Below are positions 6,785-14,383 of a DNA stretch of 15,084 bases, in pieces (position 1 is the stretch's first letter; each line of letters begins with the position of its first letter). Made by a program: the position numbers and the translations under genes. The stretch lies in NCBI GenBank assembly GCA_035642125.1, contig DASQSZ010000240.1:1-15084 (forward strand), written 5' to 3'. Under the pieces are notes generated by a model. It did no database searches and was not told the origin of the DNA. It was given only the letters and a program-made list of their open reading frames with translations. Origin of the DNA: CALAED01 sp937891035. GTDB lineage: Bacteria; Actinomycetota; Actinomycetes; Streptosporangiales; Streptosporangiaceae.

Positions 6785-9439
6785 TCAGCCGGCCCGGCCA
6801 TCGGGGCGGCTGAAGGTATGGGTGCCCGCGCCCACCTCGGCCGGCGCTCCGTCCGCGCCGGGCAGGTCCACCTCGGCGACGGTGTTCGGCGGGATGACGG
6901 CGGTGACCGTGAGGATGCCCTCGGCCCTGCGCCAGCTGACCGCGGCCCGGCCGTACGGGGTGTCGAGCTCGGCCGCCGCGTGGGTGAGTCCGCCGCCGGG
7001 TCGGGGGGCGATGCGCAGCCGGCGGCAGCCGGGCGCCGCCGAGGACAGGCCCGCCACGTGCCGGTGCAGGAAGTCGGCGACCGCGCCCAGTGCGTAGTGG
7101 TTGAACGAGGTCATGTCGCCCGGGTTCACCGATCCGTCGGGCCGGAGGCTGTCCCATCGCTCCCAGACGGTGGTGGCGCCCATGGTCACGGGGTACAGCC
7201 ACGAGGGGCACTCCCGCTGGGTGAGCAGCCGGTAGAGCGTGTCTTCCGCGCCGGCCGCGGCCAGGGCGTCGCAGATCAGCGGGGTGCCGACGAACCCCGT
7301 GGCGATCCGGTGATCTTCCCGTTCGACCAGCTCGACCAGGCGGCGGCCCGCCCGCGCCCGCTGCGCGGGGTCGTCGATGAGGTCCAGGCAGAGGGCCAGG
7401 GCGTAACCGGTCTGTGAGTCGCCGGCCAGCCGGCCCGACGGCGTCACGAACTCGGCGCGAAACGCCGCGCGAACCTCGGCCGCCAGCGCGGCGTAGCGTT
7501 TGGCGTCGTCGTCGTGGCCGAGCACCTCGGCCGCCTCGGCCAACAGCCGGGTGGTCCAGGCGTGGTAGGCCGTGGCGACGAGGGCCGGATCGGTACGGGC
7601 CTGGCCCGGCTTGTCGGGCGGCGCGGCGGGGTCGAGCCAGTCACCGAACTGAAATCCCTCGTCCCACAGATGCCGCTCCCCCGTCAGCGCGGCGACCTGG
7701 TCGACCCACGCCTTCATGCTCGGGTACTGGACACGCAGCAGGCCGGCGTCGCCGTAGCGGCGGTAGAGCGCCCACGGCACGATCACCGCGGCGTCCCCCC
7801 AGGCCGCGCCCGGGCTGGGCGGGAACCGCAGGTCCACCCAGGGCACGTAGTACGGGACGGTGCCGATCTCGGCCTGCTCGGCGGCGAGGTCGGCGAGCCA
7901 TGAGGTGAGGGGGCCCGCGCAGTCGTACAAGAAGGTGGCCGCCGGGGCGAAGACGCCGATGTCGCCGGTCCACCCGAGACGTTCGTCGCGCTGCGGGCAG
8001 TCGGTCGGGAGGTCGACGTAGTTGCCGCGCAGGGACCAGACCACGTTGTCGTGCAGGCCGGTCAGCAGCGGGTCGGAACACTCGAACCAGCCGGTGCGCC
8101 GCATGTCGGTGTGGCACACGACCGCCTCGATGTCGCCAGGGTCGAGGGGACCCGGCCAGTCGATCACCTGGGCGTACCGGAAGCCGTGCATGGTGAACCG
8201 CGGCTCCCACTCTTCGACGGCACCGTCGATCGCACCATCTCCGTCCCTGACGCCGCGCCCGGCCCCGGGACCGCGCAGCGTGTACTGGTCGAGCGCGGCC
8301 GCCTCGCGCAGCGGCCGCAACGACAGCGCGCCGTCCTCCAGGACCTCGGCGTGCCGGAAGGAGACCGTGTGACCGGCCGGCCCGCGTACCCGGATGCGCA
8401 GCCGGCCCGAGATGTTCTGGCCGAAGTCGAGGATCGTCTCGCCGGCCGGCCCGGCGAGGATTGCGGCCGGGCGCAGGGTTTCAATCCGGCGCACCGGCGG
8501 CCCGTCGGGGGCCACGAGCAGCGCCGGGTCGTGGTCGATGACGTCGGCCGGCGACCAGGACCTGTCGTCGAAGCCGGCCGTCGACCAACCGGCGGGCAGC
8601 AGCCGGGCGTCGTACTTCTCGCCGTCGTACAGGCTCGCCGCGGTGACCGGGCCGCGCCCGCACCGCCAGGCGCCGTCGGTGCCGATCGTGTCGGTCGTGC
8701 CGTCGGCGTAGGTGATCTCAAGCTGGGCGATGAGCGCGGTGCGGTCGCCGTATACGCCGGTCTTGCCGCCGCCGAAGCCGATGCGGCCGCGATACCAGCC
8801 GTCGGCCAGCGTGGCGCCGATGGCGTTGCCGCCCGCGCGCAGCAGCGCGGTGACGTCGTGCGTGCGGTAGCGCAGCCGGTGCCCGTAGCTGGTCCAGCCC
8901 GGCGCGAGGACGTCGTCGCCCACGACCGCGCCGTTGATCTCCACCTCGTACAGTCCGTGCGCGGTCACGTACAGCCGGGCCGCGGCGACCGGCCCGCGTA
9001 CGGTGAAGCCGCGGCGGAGCAGGAGCGCGGGGCCGTCGGGCGGGCCGAGGAGGTCGAGCGGCGGCGCCGCCGCGCCGGCCGACCAATCCGCCGGGTCGAG
9101 GAGGCCCGCCTCGACCCACGACCACGGGCTCCAGTCGCTGTCCGAACCGTCGCACCCATGGACGCGCACGCGTACGCGGCGGCGCTGCCGGGAGCCGAGC
9201 GGCGCGCCCGGCCAGGGCACGAGGACGGACTGGCCGGACTCGACGACGCCGGTGGCGGTTCCGACGTGGCCGGTCTCGGTGCCGATCTCGATTTCGTAGG
9301 CCCGTTGCCGCCAGCCCGGAAGGTCGGTCACTGACGTCCAGGACAGGCGGGGCGCGGGCACACCGATGCCGATGGCGGGCCGGGTGTGGTGCTCGAAGGC
9401 CGGGGGTTCGACCCGCAGGATGGGCGGCACGGTCGTCAC
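6785..9439 (-). CDS. GH78 alpha-L-rhamnosidase, cytoplasmic
   Basis: 884 aa; hydrolyses terminal alpha-L-rhamnose from glycosides. Order of domains: an N-terminal beta domain starting PPAIGIG-like with PRLSWTS (30-36), a carbohydrate-binding-like sandwich with FTVRGPVAAARLYVTAHGLYEVEINGAVVG (145-174) and LADGWYRGRIGFGG (211-224), then LDFGQNISGRL (337-347), and the (alpha/alpha)6 barrel. The barrel carries DLPTDCPQRDERLGWTGD (476-493), where Glu486 is the expected general acid, and GATTVWERWDS (754-764), where Glu760 is the expected base. SFNHYALGAV (778-787) and a terminal beta domain complete it. There is no signal peptide, so it should act on imported substrate. The GTG at 9439 follows AAAGGAG by 11 nt. 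The frame stays open upstream to 10378, but that part overlaps the permease in another frame. It is the last gene of the transporter operon, 44 bp after permease 2. Confidence 0.93.
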   Translation of the reverse strand: MTTVPPILRVEPPAFEHHTRPAIGIGVPAPRLSWTSVTDLPGWRQRAYEIEIGTETGHVGTATGVVESGQSVLVPWPGAPLGSRQRRRVRVRVHGCDGSDSDWSPWSWVEAGLLDPADWSAGAAAPPLDLLGPPDGPALLLRRGFTVRGPVAAARLYVTAHGLYEVEINGAVVGDDVLAPGWTSYGHRLRYRTHDVTALLRAGGNAIGATLADGWYRGRIGFGGGKTGVYGDRTALIAQLEITYADGTTDTIGTDGAWRCGRGPVTAASLYDGEKYDARLLPAGWSTAGFDDRSWSPADVIDHDPALLVAPDGPPVRRIETLRPAAILAGPAGETILDFGQNISGRLRIRVRGPAGHTVSFRHAEVLEDGALSLRPLREAAALDQYTLRGPGAGRGVRDGDGAIDGAVEEWEPRFTMHGFRYAQVIDWPGPLDPGDIEAVVCHTDMRRTGWFECSDPLLTGLHDNVVWSLRGNYVDLPTDCPQRDERLGWTGDIGVFAPAATFLYDCAGPLTSWLADLAAEQAEIGTVPYYVPWVDLRFPPSPGAAWGDAAVIVPWALYRRYGDAGLLRVQYPSMKAWVDQVAALTGERHLWDEGFQFGDWLDPAAPPDKPGQARTDPALVATAYHAWTTRLLAEAAEVLGHDDDAKRYAALAAEVRAAFRAEFVTPSGRLAGDSQTGYALALCLDLIDDPAQRARAGRRLVELVEREDHRIATGFVGTPLICDALAAAGAEDTLYRLLTQRECPSWLYPVTMGATTVWERWDSLRPDGSVNPGDMTSFNHYALGAVADFLHRHVAGLSSAAPGCRRLRIAPRPGGGLTHAAAELDTPYGRAAVSWRRAEGILTVTAVIPPNTVAEVDLPGADGAPAEVGAGTHTFSRPDGRAG

Positions 9440-9450
9440 GGGTAGCGGTA

Positions 9451-9457
9451 CTCCTTT
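9451..9457 (-). promoter_or_regulatory. Ribosome binding site of the rhamnosidase gene
   Basis: AAAGGAG on the minus strand, 11 nt before GTG 9439. The spacing is slightly long, but it is the only good site near the start of recognisable homology. Confidence 0.65.
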
Positions 9458-9483
9458 GGTCTGCTGCTCGGCCGGTCCGCCGG

Positions 9484-10320
9484 TCAGCCCTTGATGGCGC
9501 CGGCGGTCAGCCCAGACACGATCTTGCGGTTGAAGAAGATGAAGGCCAGCAGCGGCGGAATCGTGATCAGCACCACGTCCATGAACAGCAGGTTCCACTG
9601 GGTGCTGTATTGGCTCTGGAAGTTGTAGAGGGTGACCTGCACGGTCGCGTTCTCGTCGCCCGGCAGGAAGTACAGCGGGTTGACGAAGTCGTTGAAGACG
9701 AACACCGAGGTGGTGAGGATCACGGTGATCACCACCGGCCGCAGCAGCGGGAAGATCACCCGGAAGAACATCGTGAACGCGGTGCAGCCGTCGATCATCG
9801 CCGCCTCGTCGAGCTCCTTGGGGATCGTCGCCACGAAGGCGCGGAACAGCAGCACCGCGTAGGACAGGTTGATGGCGACCTCGACGAGGATGAGCCCGGG
9901 CATCGTCTTGAACAGGCCGAGCCCCTGGAGCAGCCAGATGGTCGGCACGACCGCGGGCGGGATGATCAGCCCGGAGAGCACCAGGAGGTTCGCCGCGCCG
10001 GCGATCCGCCCGGGCCGGCGCTGGAGCACGAACCCCGCCATCGCGGCGAATATCGTGATCAGCGCCACGGAGGCGACGGTCAGCACGATGCTGTTGACGT
10101 ACGCCCTGAGCAGGATGTGGTCGCGCGCGGCCACCACGTCGGTGAAGTTCTGTACGATCCGCCAGTTCGTCGGCCAGGCGAAGTCGAGGTTGGCCGACTC
10201 GACCTGGTCCTTGACCGCCGTCAGCATGATGAACGCGAGCGGCACGAGGAAGACGACCGCGACCACCACGAGCGCGGCTCCTTCGGCACCTGCTCTGCGC
10301 AGCGCCCTGATCGCTTTCAT
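9484..10320 (-). CDS. Carbohydrate ABC transporter permease 2 (CUT1, MalG type)
   Basis: 278 aa inner-membrane subunit of a sugar importer. There are about six hydrophobic helices (approx. 12-34, 75-98, 108-133, 142-165, 190-212 and 246-264). The EAA loop that docks on the ATPase is DEAAMIDGCTAFTMFFRVIFP (171-191). The C-terminus FFNRKIVSGLTAGAIKG is the typical MalG-family ending. The ATG at 10320 overlaps the stop of permease 1 by 4 bp (ATGA), so the two are translationally coupled and should be made in equal amounts. A weak AGGTGG lies upstream. The ATP-binding subunit is not encoded in the window; in many actinobacteria a shared MsiK-type ATPase serves such transporters. The frame is open well beyond this start inside permease 1, but that part is not real coding. 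Confidence 0.92.
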   Translation of the reverse strand: MKAIRALRRAGAEGAALVVVAVVFLVPLAFIMLTAVKDQVESANLDFAWPTNWRIVQNFTDVVAARDHILLRAYVNSIVLTVASVALITIFAAMAGFVLQRRPGRIAGAANLLVLSGLIIPPAVVPTIWLLQGLGLFKTMPGLILVEVAINLSYAVLLFRAFVATIPKELDEAAMIDGCTAFTMFFRVIFPLLRPVVITVILTTSVFVFNDFVNPLYFLPGDENATVQVTLYNFQSQYSTQWNLLFMDVVLITIPPLLAFIFFNRKIVSGLTAGAIKG

Positions 10321-11339
10321 AGGGCCACCTGTTTTTTGCCCAGGAACCAGACCAGCGGGACGACGATGGCGGTGACAACGATGAAGAGGATCACGTTGCC
10401 GGCGGTGGCCAGGCCATAGAAGCCGGCCTGGTACTGCTTGAAGATGATCGAGGCGATGACGTCGCTGGTGAACCCCGGGCCGCCGCGGGTCATCGTCCAG
10501 ATCAGGTCGAACGAACGCAGCCCGCCGATGAACGACAAGATGATCACCGAGTAGGTGGCCGGCCAGCTCAGCGGCAGGGTGACGTGCCGGAACCGGTCCC
10601 AAGCGGTGCCGCCGTCGACCGAGACCGCCTCGTAGTACTGCGGCGGGATGGACAAGATCCCGGCGATGTAGATGACGGTGGCCAGGCCCACGCCTCTCCA
10701 GACATCGACCAGCGCAACCGACAGCAGCGCGGTGCTCGCGCCCCCGAGCCAGTCGGGGCCCGAGATCCCCACCAGGCCGAGCGCCTTGTCGACCAGACCG
10801 ACGTCCGGTTTGAGCAGGACGCTGAAAGTGATGCCGACAGCGACGGTGCTGACCAGGACGGGAAAGAAGACGGCCGAGCGGAGGAAGCCGCGTAGCCGCA
10901 GCCTGGACGTCAGCAGGACGGCGAGCAGCAGCCCCAACACGACCTTGAGGCCGCTGGTCACGACGCCGAAGATGAGCGTGTTCTGGAGCCCGATCCGCAG
11001 GTTCTGCTCGCCGAAGAAGTCCCTGAAGTTCTGCAGCCCGACGAACGTGCTGTCGAACAAGGTCCACCTGGTGAGCGCGAAGTAGAAGGCCATCACGGTC
11101 GGCACGAAGAAGATCACGCCGTAGACGATGGCCGCCGGCAAGTAGAGCGCGTAGGAGTAGGGCGAGCGCCGGCGCCGTCCGCCGCGTCCCGTACGGGCGG
11201 TGGGAGCGCCGCTTTCGTTTTCGCTGCCCCTGCGCCTGGCCCTGCCCCTGCCGCCGCCGCGCCGGTGTGCCGGCGCCGTGCGGGCGGCGGGCGCGACGCG
11301 CCGCCCGCCCTCGGTGGGGGCGCTCTTCGGTCTGGTCAC
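10317..11339 (-). CDS. Carbohydrate ABC transporter permease 1 (CUT1, MalF type) with Arg-rich N-terminal extension
   Basis: 340 aa inner-membrane subunit, partner of permease 2. Homology starts at about residue 60 (SPYSYALYLPAAIVYGVIFFVP). The EAA loop is YYEAVSVDGGTAWDRFRHVTLPLS (235-258), and RSFDLIWTMTRGGPGFTSDVIASIIF (275-300) is typical of MalF relatives. The first 58 residues are low-complexity and contain 17 Arg, ending GGRRRR just before the first helix; by the positive-inside rule this tail is cytoplasmic. I chose GTG 11339, 7 nt after the stop of the binding-protein gene, with only a weak GGTGGTGA-like site. An ATG at 11390 in the same frame lies inside the binding-protein gene and is less likely. 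A start nearer the first helix, with a non-ATG codon, cannot be excluded. Confidence 0.87.
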   Translation of the reverse strand: MTRPKSAPTEGGRRVAPAARTAPAHRRGGGRGRARRRGSENESGAPTARTGRGGRRRRSPYSYALYLPAAIVYGVIFFVPTVMAFYFALTRWTLFDSTFVGLQNFRDFFGEQNLRIGLQNTLIFGVVTSGLKVVLGLLLAVLLTSRLRLRGFLRSAVFFPVLVSTVAVGITFSVLLKPDVGLVDKALGLVGISGPDWLGGASTALLSVALVDVWRGVGLATVIYIAGILSIPPQYYEAVSVDGGTAWDRFRHVTLPLSWPATYSVIILSFIGGLRSFDLIWTMTRGGPGFTSDVIASIIFKQYQAGFYGLATAGNVILFIVVTAIVVPLVWFLGKKQVAL

Positions 11340-11346
11340 GCCCGGG

Positions 11347-12654
11347 TCACCACCCTGGCAGCCCCAGTTGCTTGGCCTGCTTTTCGACATCCTTGTCGTA
11401 CTGCGCCGCCCCCTCCGCAGGCGCGGTCAAGCCCGAACCGACCGCCACGGTGATCTGCTCCAGGGACGGGCCCTTGACCGGAGAGACGAACTCGAGGGCG
11501 GGCGCGCTGATCTGGTCATCGATGTAGGCCTGCACGTCCTTGGCGGCCTGCATCGCGTCGGCCGGCAGCGTGGCGCCCACGACGCGGTACGGGCCCGTCG
11601 GCGGCACGGCGGCGGTCATCGCCGCGGTGCCGGCGGGCGAGGCGACGAAGGCGAGGAACTTCTTCGCCGCGTCGAGCCGCTTCGTCGTCGTGGCGATGTA
11701 CACGGCGGCGGGCTCCCAGATCGTGGCCCCATGCTTCGCCGGATCGTCGCCCGGGATGCCGAAGAAGCCGATGTCCTTGGCCACCTGCGGAGACTTCGCC
11801 AGGATCGGCGGGAGCACCAACGTGAGCATCGGGTAGTGCACGCCCTTGCCCTCGACCAGAAGCTTCAGTCCGTCGTCGAGGACCGCCGACCCGAACCCCT
11901 TGTTGAGGTAACCCTTCTGGTGCACCTCGGCCAGCCGCCCGAAGCCGGCCGCAGCGGCGGGCGTCGTGGCGTACTTGGCCTTGTTGGCGGTGTAGTCTCG
12001 CGCGAACGCCGGGACCGCGGCCTGCACGTTGTAGAAATCGGCGAGCACGAACAGCTGAGATGTCCAGGTGTCCTTGAAAGTCGAGATCACGGCGGTCCGT
12101 CCGGACGCCTTGATCTTCTCGTTGTTGGCGATGAACTCGGCCCAGGTCTTGGGCACCTGAAGGCCAAGCTCGGCGTAGACCTTGCGGTTGTAGAGGATGC
12201 CGCCGCCCGCGGCCGACCCGGCCGGCACGCCGAAGACCTTGCCGCCTTGCGTCACCACCGGCAGGAAGGACTTTTCCACGCTGCCCAGCACCGGGTCGCC
12301 GGTCAGGTCCTCCAAGGTCTGCCCGGGGTTGAGCGCCTGCAGCAGCGAGCCGGAGTTGTACCAGAACACATCGGTCATCTCGCCGGTCGACAGCCGCGTC
12401 TTGACGACGTTGTCGCCCTCGGTGCCCTGCGGCCGGGTCTCCGTCTCGATCTTGATGGTGGGGTTGGCCTTCTGGAAGGCGTCGACGATCGCCTTGACGG
12501 TGGCCACGGTGGGTTCGCTGTTGTCGATCAGAAACGACAGGGTGACCGTGCCGCCGCCGGCCGACGTGTCGCCGTCGCCCGAGCCGCATGCGGTCACGGC
12601 GGCTAGGGACAGCGCTACGAGGGCCGCGCCGAGCTTGCGATGGGAGGTTTGCAT
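11347..12654 (-). CDS. Carbohydrate ABC transporter substrate-binding lipoprotein
   Basis: 435 aa family 1 extracellular sugar-binding protein. It has a lipoprotein signal: MQTSHRK, a hydrophobic stretch (8-20) and the lipobox VTAC with Cys23, then a Gly/Ser/Asp linker. The mature part shows VTLSFLIDNSEPTVATVKAIVDAFQKANPTIKIE, GEMTDVFWYNSGSLLQAL, VFGVPAGSAAGGGILYNRKVYAELGLQVPKTWAEF and GATIWEPAAVYIATTTKRLDAAKKFLAFVASPAG, all standard for this fold. The ATG at 12654 has GGAGGG 4 nt upstream. It is the first gene of the operon and is divergent from lacI. Because the operon ends with an alpha-L-rhamnosidase gene, a rhamnose-containing oligosaccharide or plant glycoside is the likely ligand; that is inference from context. 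It acts at the outer face of the cell membrane. Confidence 0.94.
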   Translation of the reverse strand: MQTSHRKLGAALVALSLAAVTACGSGDGDTSAGGGTVTLSFLIDNSEPTVATVKAIVDAFQKANPTIKIETETRPQGTEGDNVVKTRLSTGEMTDVFWYNSGSLLQALNPGQTLEDLTGDPVLGSVEKSFLPVVTQGGKVFGVPAGSAAGGGILYNRKVYAELGLQVPKTWAEFIANNEKIKASGRTAVISTFKDTWTSQLFVLADFYNVQAAVPAFARDYTANKAKYATTPAAAAGFGRLAEVHQKGYLNKGFGSAVLDDGLKLLVEGKGVHYPMLTLVLPPILAKSPQVAKDIGFFGIPGDDPAKHGATIWEPAAVYIATTTKRLDAAKKFLAFVASPAGTAAMTAAVPPTGPYRVVGATLPADAMQAAKDVQAYIDDQISAPALEFVSPVKGPSLEQITVAVGSGLTAPAEGAAQYDKDVEKQAKQLGLPGW

Positions 12655-12658
12655 GACA

Positions 12659-12664
12659 CCCTCC
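12659..12664 (-). promoter_or_regulatory. Ribosome binding site of the substrate-binding lipoprotein gene
   Basis: GGAGGG on the minus strand, 4 nt before ATG 12654. Confidence 0.65.
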
Positions 12665-12682
12665 GGGGCCGATCGAGTGCCG

Positions 12683-12698
12683 ATTGAATCGTTTTAAT
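12683..12698. promoter_or_regulatory. LacI-type operator A, in the leader of the transporter operon
   Basis: Minus-strand sequence ATTAAAACGATTCAAT, a CG-centred dyad with 12 of 16 positions symmetric, as is usual for LacI/GalR-family operators. It lies just downstream of the -10 at 12716-12721, around +12 to +27 of the expected transcript, where a bound repressor would block initiation or early elongation. It matches the site at 13950-13965 at 13 of 16 positions. Confidence 0.6.
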
Positions 12699-12715
12699 AC
12701 CCCTTATTGCGACTT

Positions 12716-12744
12716 AACGTAGGGGGAACCTTAGGCCCCGTCAA
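12716..12744 (-). promoter_or_regulatory. Promoter of the rhamnoside transporter/rhamnosidase operon
   Basis: On the minus strand TTGACG (12744-12739), a 17-nt spacer, then TACGTT (12721-12716). The -35 matches consensus at 5 of 6, the -10 at 3 of 6 with the key first TA and last T kept, and spacing is ideal. The transcript would start near 12709 and run through operator A to the ATG at 12654. A 5-bp inverted repeat (GCCCA/TGGGC, 12746-12759) sits just upstream of the -35. Confidence 0.65.
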
Positions 12745-12831
12745 GGCCCAGTTTTGGGCAACGGTGCTCAAGGAGATCCGGAGCCACTCTCCGTACTTTG
12801 CCGCCTCGCCGACTCGATGCGGAGGAAAGAA

Positions 12832-12847
12832 TGGATAACGTTACCCA
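12832..12847. promoter_or_regulatory. LacI-type operator B, in front of lacI
   Basis: TGGATAACGTTACCCA, a dyad centred on CG with 14 of 16 positions symmetric and an AACGTT core, the classic actinobacterial LacI-family operator form. The flanking A and T extend the symmetry to 18 bp. It lies 71 bp before the lacI start and about 90 bp upstream of the operon promoter -35, so it could serve autoregulation, or looping with operator A. Confidence 0.7.
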
Positions 12848-12904
12848 TGATTTCGCCCAGTTCGCGGCGGTCTCGTCCGTACACTTGGTGACGATCTTTT
12901 GAGC

Positions 12905-12911
12905 GGAGAGG
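12905..12911 (+). promoter_or_regulatory. Ribosome binding site of the lacI-family gene
   Basis: GGAGAGG, 7 nt before ATG 12919. Confidence 0.75.
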
Positions 12912-12918
12912 TGGGGCC

Positions 12919-13950
12919 ATGGCAACGCGCGACCGGCGGCGCCGGGCGACGATCAGCGACGTGGCCAGCCATGCCCAAGTGTCCACCACCGCGGTCTCCA
13001 AGGTGCTGCGCAACGCCTACGGCGTGAGCCCGGCCATGCGCGACCGGGTCAGGGCGGCCATCAACGAGCTCGGCTACCGGCCGCACGCCGGCGCCCGCGC
13101 GATGCGGGGCCGCACCTTCACCATCGGCGTGCTGCTCCCCCACATCAGAAATCCGTTCTTCCCCGAGATCGTCGACGGTCTGATCGAGCAGCTGGCCGAC
13201 ACCGACTACCAGGTCATCATCGTCCAGGGCGGCGAGACCCCCAAGGCCGAGACCCGGGCCATCGACGCCCTGGTCGACCGGCGGGTCGACGGCATCCTCG
13301 TGGTCGCTCCGCTGTCGTCGAAGCGGCGTCTCGAAGAGGTGGGCGAGGCCGTGCCGATCGTCGTACTCGGCCCACACGAGCGGTCCGCGGTGTACGACTC
13401 GGTGTTCGACGATGACGACGCCGGCGCCGAGCTCGTCGTGGAGCATCTGATCGCGCTGGGCCACCGCCGGATCGCGCACATCGCCCACAAGGACGTCGGC
13501 CGCGGCCGGCCCGCCTCCGTGCTCCAGAACATCAGGGCCGAGACCTACCAGCGGGTGATGCGCGACCACGGTCTCGGCGACGAGATCGCCATCGCCGTGA
13601 CCGCGTACAGCGAGGAGGGCGGCTACGCGGGCACGCGCGAGCTGTTGGCCCGGTCACCGCGCCCGACGGCCATCTTCGCCGGGGCCGACCTGGCCGCCTT
13701 CGGCGCGCTCGCCGCGCTGCACGAGGCCGAGCTGGCCGTGCCGGACGACATCTCGGTGGCCGGGTACGACAACACCCGGCTGGCCGCGCTGGCCCACGTG
13801 TCGCTCACCAGCGTCGACCAGGACGGCGCGACGATGGGCAGGACCGTGGGGCGGCTCTTGCTCGAGCGGATCGAGGGCCGTACCGCGTCGGTCCGCTTCT
13901 CCGTCGCCCCGACCCTCGTGCCCCGCCGCTCGACCGGCCCGCCCCGATGA
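12919..13950 (+). CDS. LacI/GalR-family transcriptional regulator
   Basis: 343 aa. An N-terminal helix-turn-helix TISDVASHAQVSTTAVSKVLRN (11-32) is followed by the third helix RDRVRAAINELGYRPHAGARAMRG (41-64), which includes the hinge helix that inserts into the central CG of the operator. The sugar-binding core has TIGVLLPHIRNPFFPEIVDGL (68-88), VDGILVVAP (123-131), GHRRIAHIA (181-189), AIFAGADLAAFGAL (251-264) and SVAGYDNTRLA (279-289), where Asp284 sits at the usual effector-contact position. ATG 12919 has GGAGAGG 7 nt upstream. It is divergent from the transporter/rhamnosidase operon and is almost certainly its local regulator, probably a repressor released by a rhamnose-containing inducer; that role is inferred. 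Three operator-like dyads flank it (12683, 12832 and 13950). Confidence 0.95.
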   Translation: MATRDRRRRATISDVASHAQVSTTAVSKVLRNAYGVSPAMRDRVRAAINELGYRPHAGARAMRGRTFTIGVLLPHIRNPFFPEIVDGLIEQLADTDYQVIIVQGGETPKAETRAIDALVDRRVDGILVVAPLSSKRRLEEVGEAVPIVVLGPHERSAVYDSVFDDDDAGAELVVEHLIALGHRRIAHIAHKDVGRGRPASVLQNIRAETYQRVMRDHGLGDEIAIAVTAYSEEGGYAGTRELLARSPRPTAIFAGADLAAFGALAALHEAELAVPDDISVAGYDNTRLAALAHVSLTSVDQDGATMGRTVGRLLLERIEGRTASVRFSVAPTLVPRRSTGPPR

Positions 13951-13965
13951 TTAAAACGTTGCAAC
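13950..13965. promoter_or_regulatory. LacI-type operator C, at the lacI stop codon
   Basis: ATTAAAACGTTGCAAC begins at the last base of the TGA. It is CG-centred with an AACGTT core and agrees with operator A at 13 of 16 positions. It precedes the terminator hairpins, so its target is unclear: DNA looping or a downstream roadblock are options. Confidence 0.45.
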
Positions 13966-13985
13966 CTCGAGGGTCACCGACCCGA

Positions 13986-14028
13986 GGGCCGGCCGTCCCA
14001 GGCAGGCTGAGACGGGTTCGGCCGGCCC
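13986..14028 (+). terminator. Hairpin terminator candidate after lacI
   Basis: A perfect 10-bp stem, GGGCCGGCCG (13986-13995) pairing with CGGCCGGCCC (14019-14028), with an inner CCC/GGG pairing. There is no U-run, which is common for actinobacterial terminators. The arms pair equally well on the opposite strand. Confidence 0.6.
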
Positions 14029-14042
14029 AGGGCCTGGTGGCC

Positions 14043-14062
14043 GACGCCGCGGCGGCGGCGTC
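14043..14062. terminator. Second GC hairpin after lacI
   Basis: GACGCCGC, loop GGCG, GCGGCGTC: a perfect 8-bp stem with a 4-nt loop and no U-run. It probably backs up the preceding hairpin. Confidence 0.45.
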
Positions 14063-14274
14063 GCCGCGGTCCCGGTCGAGACGTCGGACCGAACGGTCGC
14101 AACCCTTACCGCATGATCGATTCTGTGTCAAGTTGGGGTGAAGATTCATCGCGACCCTTTTCGGCCATCTCAAGAGGGCTGGGCCGGCCGGGCCGCCGAT
14201 CTGCGTCGCGACACTCCACGCCCCGGGGCTAACTCATTCTGCAACGGCCTCGAACGACCCGATCGGCGGAATAG

Positions 14275-14293
14275 CGCAATAGAAAGTATTGCG
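14275..14293. promoter_or_regulatory. Inverted repeat CGCAATA-N5-TATTGCG, operator-like
   Basis: Perfect 7-bp arms around GAAAG. The right arm overlaps the -35 of the candidate promoter at 14289-14316, a natural position for a repressor site. The binding protein is unknown. Confidence 0.45.
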
Positions 14294-14316
14294 AACAGCC
14301 AGCCGGCGGGTATCTT
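14289..14316 (+). promoter_or_regulatory. Candidate promoter overlapping an inverted repeat
   Basis: TTGCGA, a 16-nt spacer, then TATCTT (each 4 of 6 to consensus). No gene starts soon after, so it would make a leader of about 390 nt for the AraC gene, or a small RNA. Confidence 0.3.
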
Positions 14317-14383
14317 CTCATTTGATCGCAGCGTGCATGAGTTCTCTCGGGGGGTACGCGTGCCGCAATCGCCATTGAAGTTA

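Noticed and set aside
9440..10378. Upstream extension of the rhamnosidase reading frame
   Set aside because: It overlaps permease 2 in another frame, is an Arg/Pro/Ala-rich shadow translation with no family pattern, and a ribosome binding site precedes GTG 9439.
10321..11067. Upstream extension of the permease 2 frame
   Set aside because: It lies inside permease 1 in another frame. The ATGA overlap at 10317-10320 and the start of homology set the true start.
11340..11390. ATG 11390 as start of permease 1
   Set aside because: It would overlap the binding-protein gene by 44 bp and only lengthen an already atypical tail. GTG 11339 fits operon spacing.
11200..12606. 468-codon plus-strand frame opposite the binding-protein gene
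   Set aside because: Antisense shadow. The minus strand has a lipobox, a ribosome binding site and family motifs.
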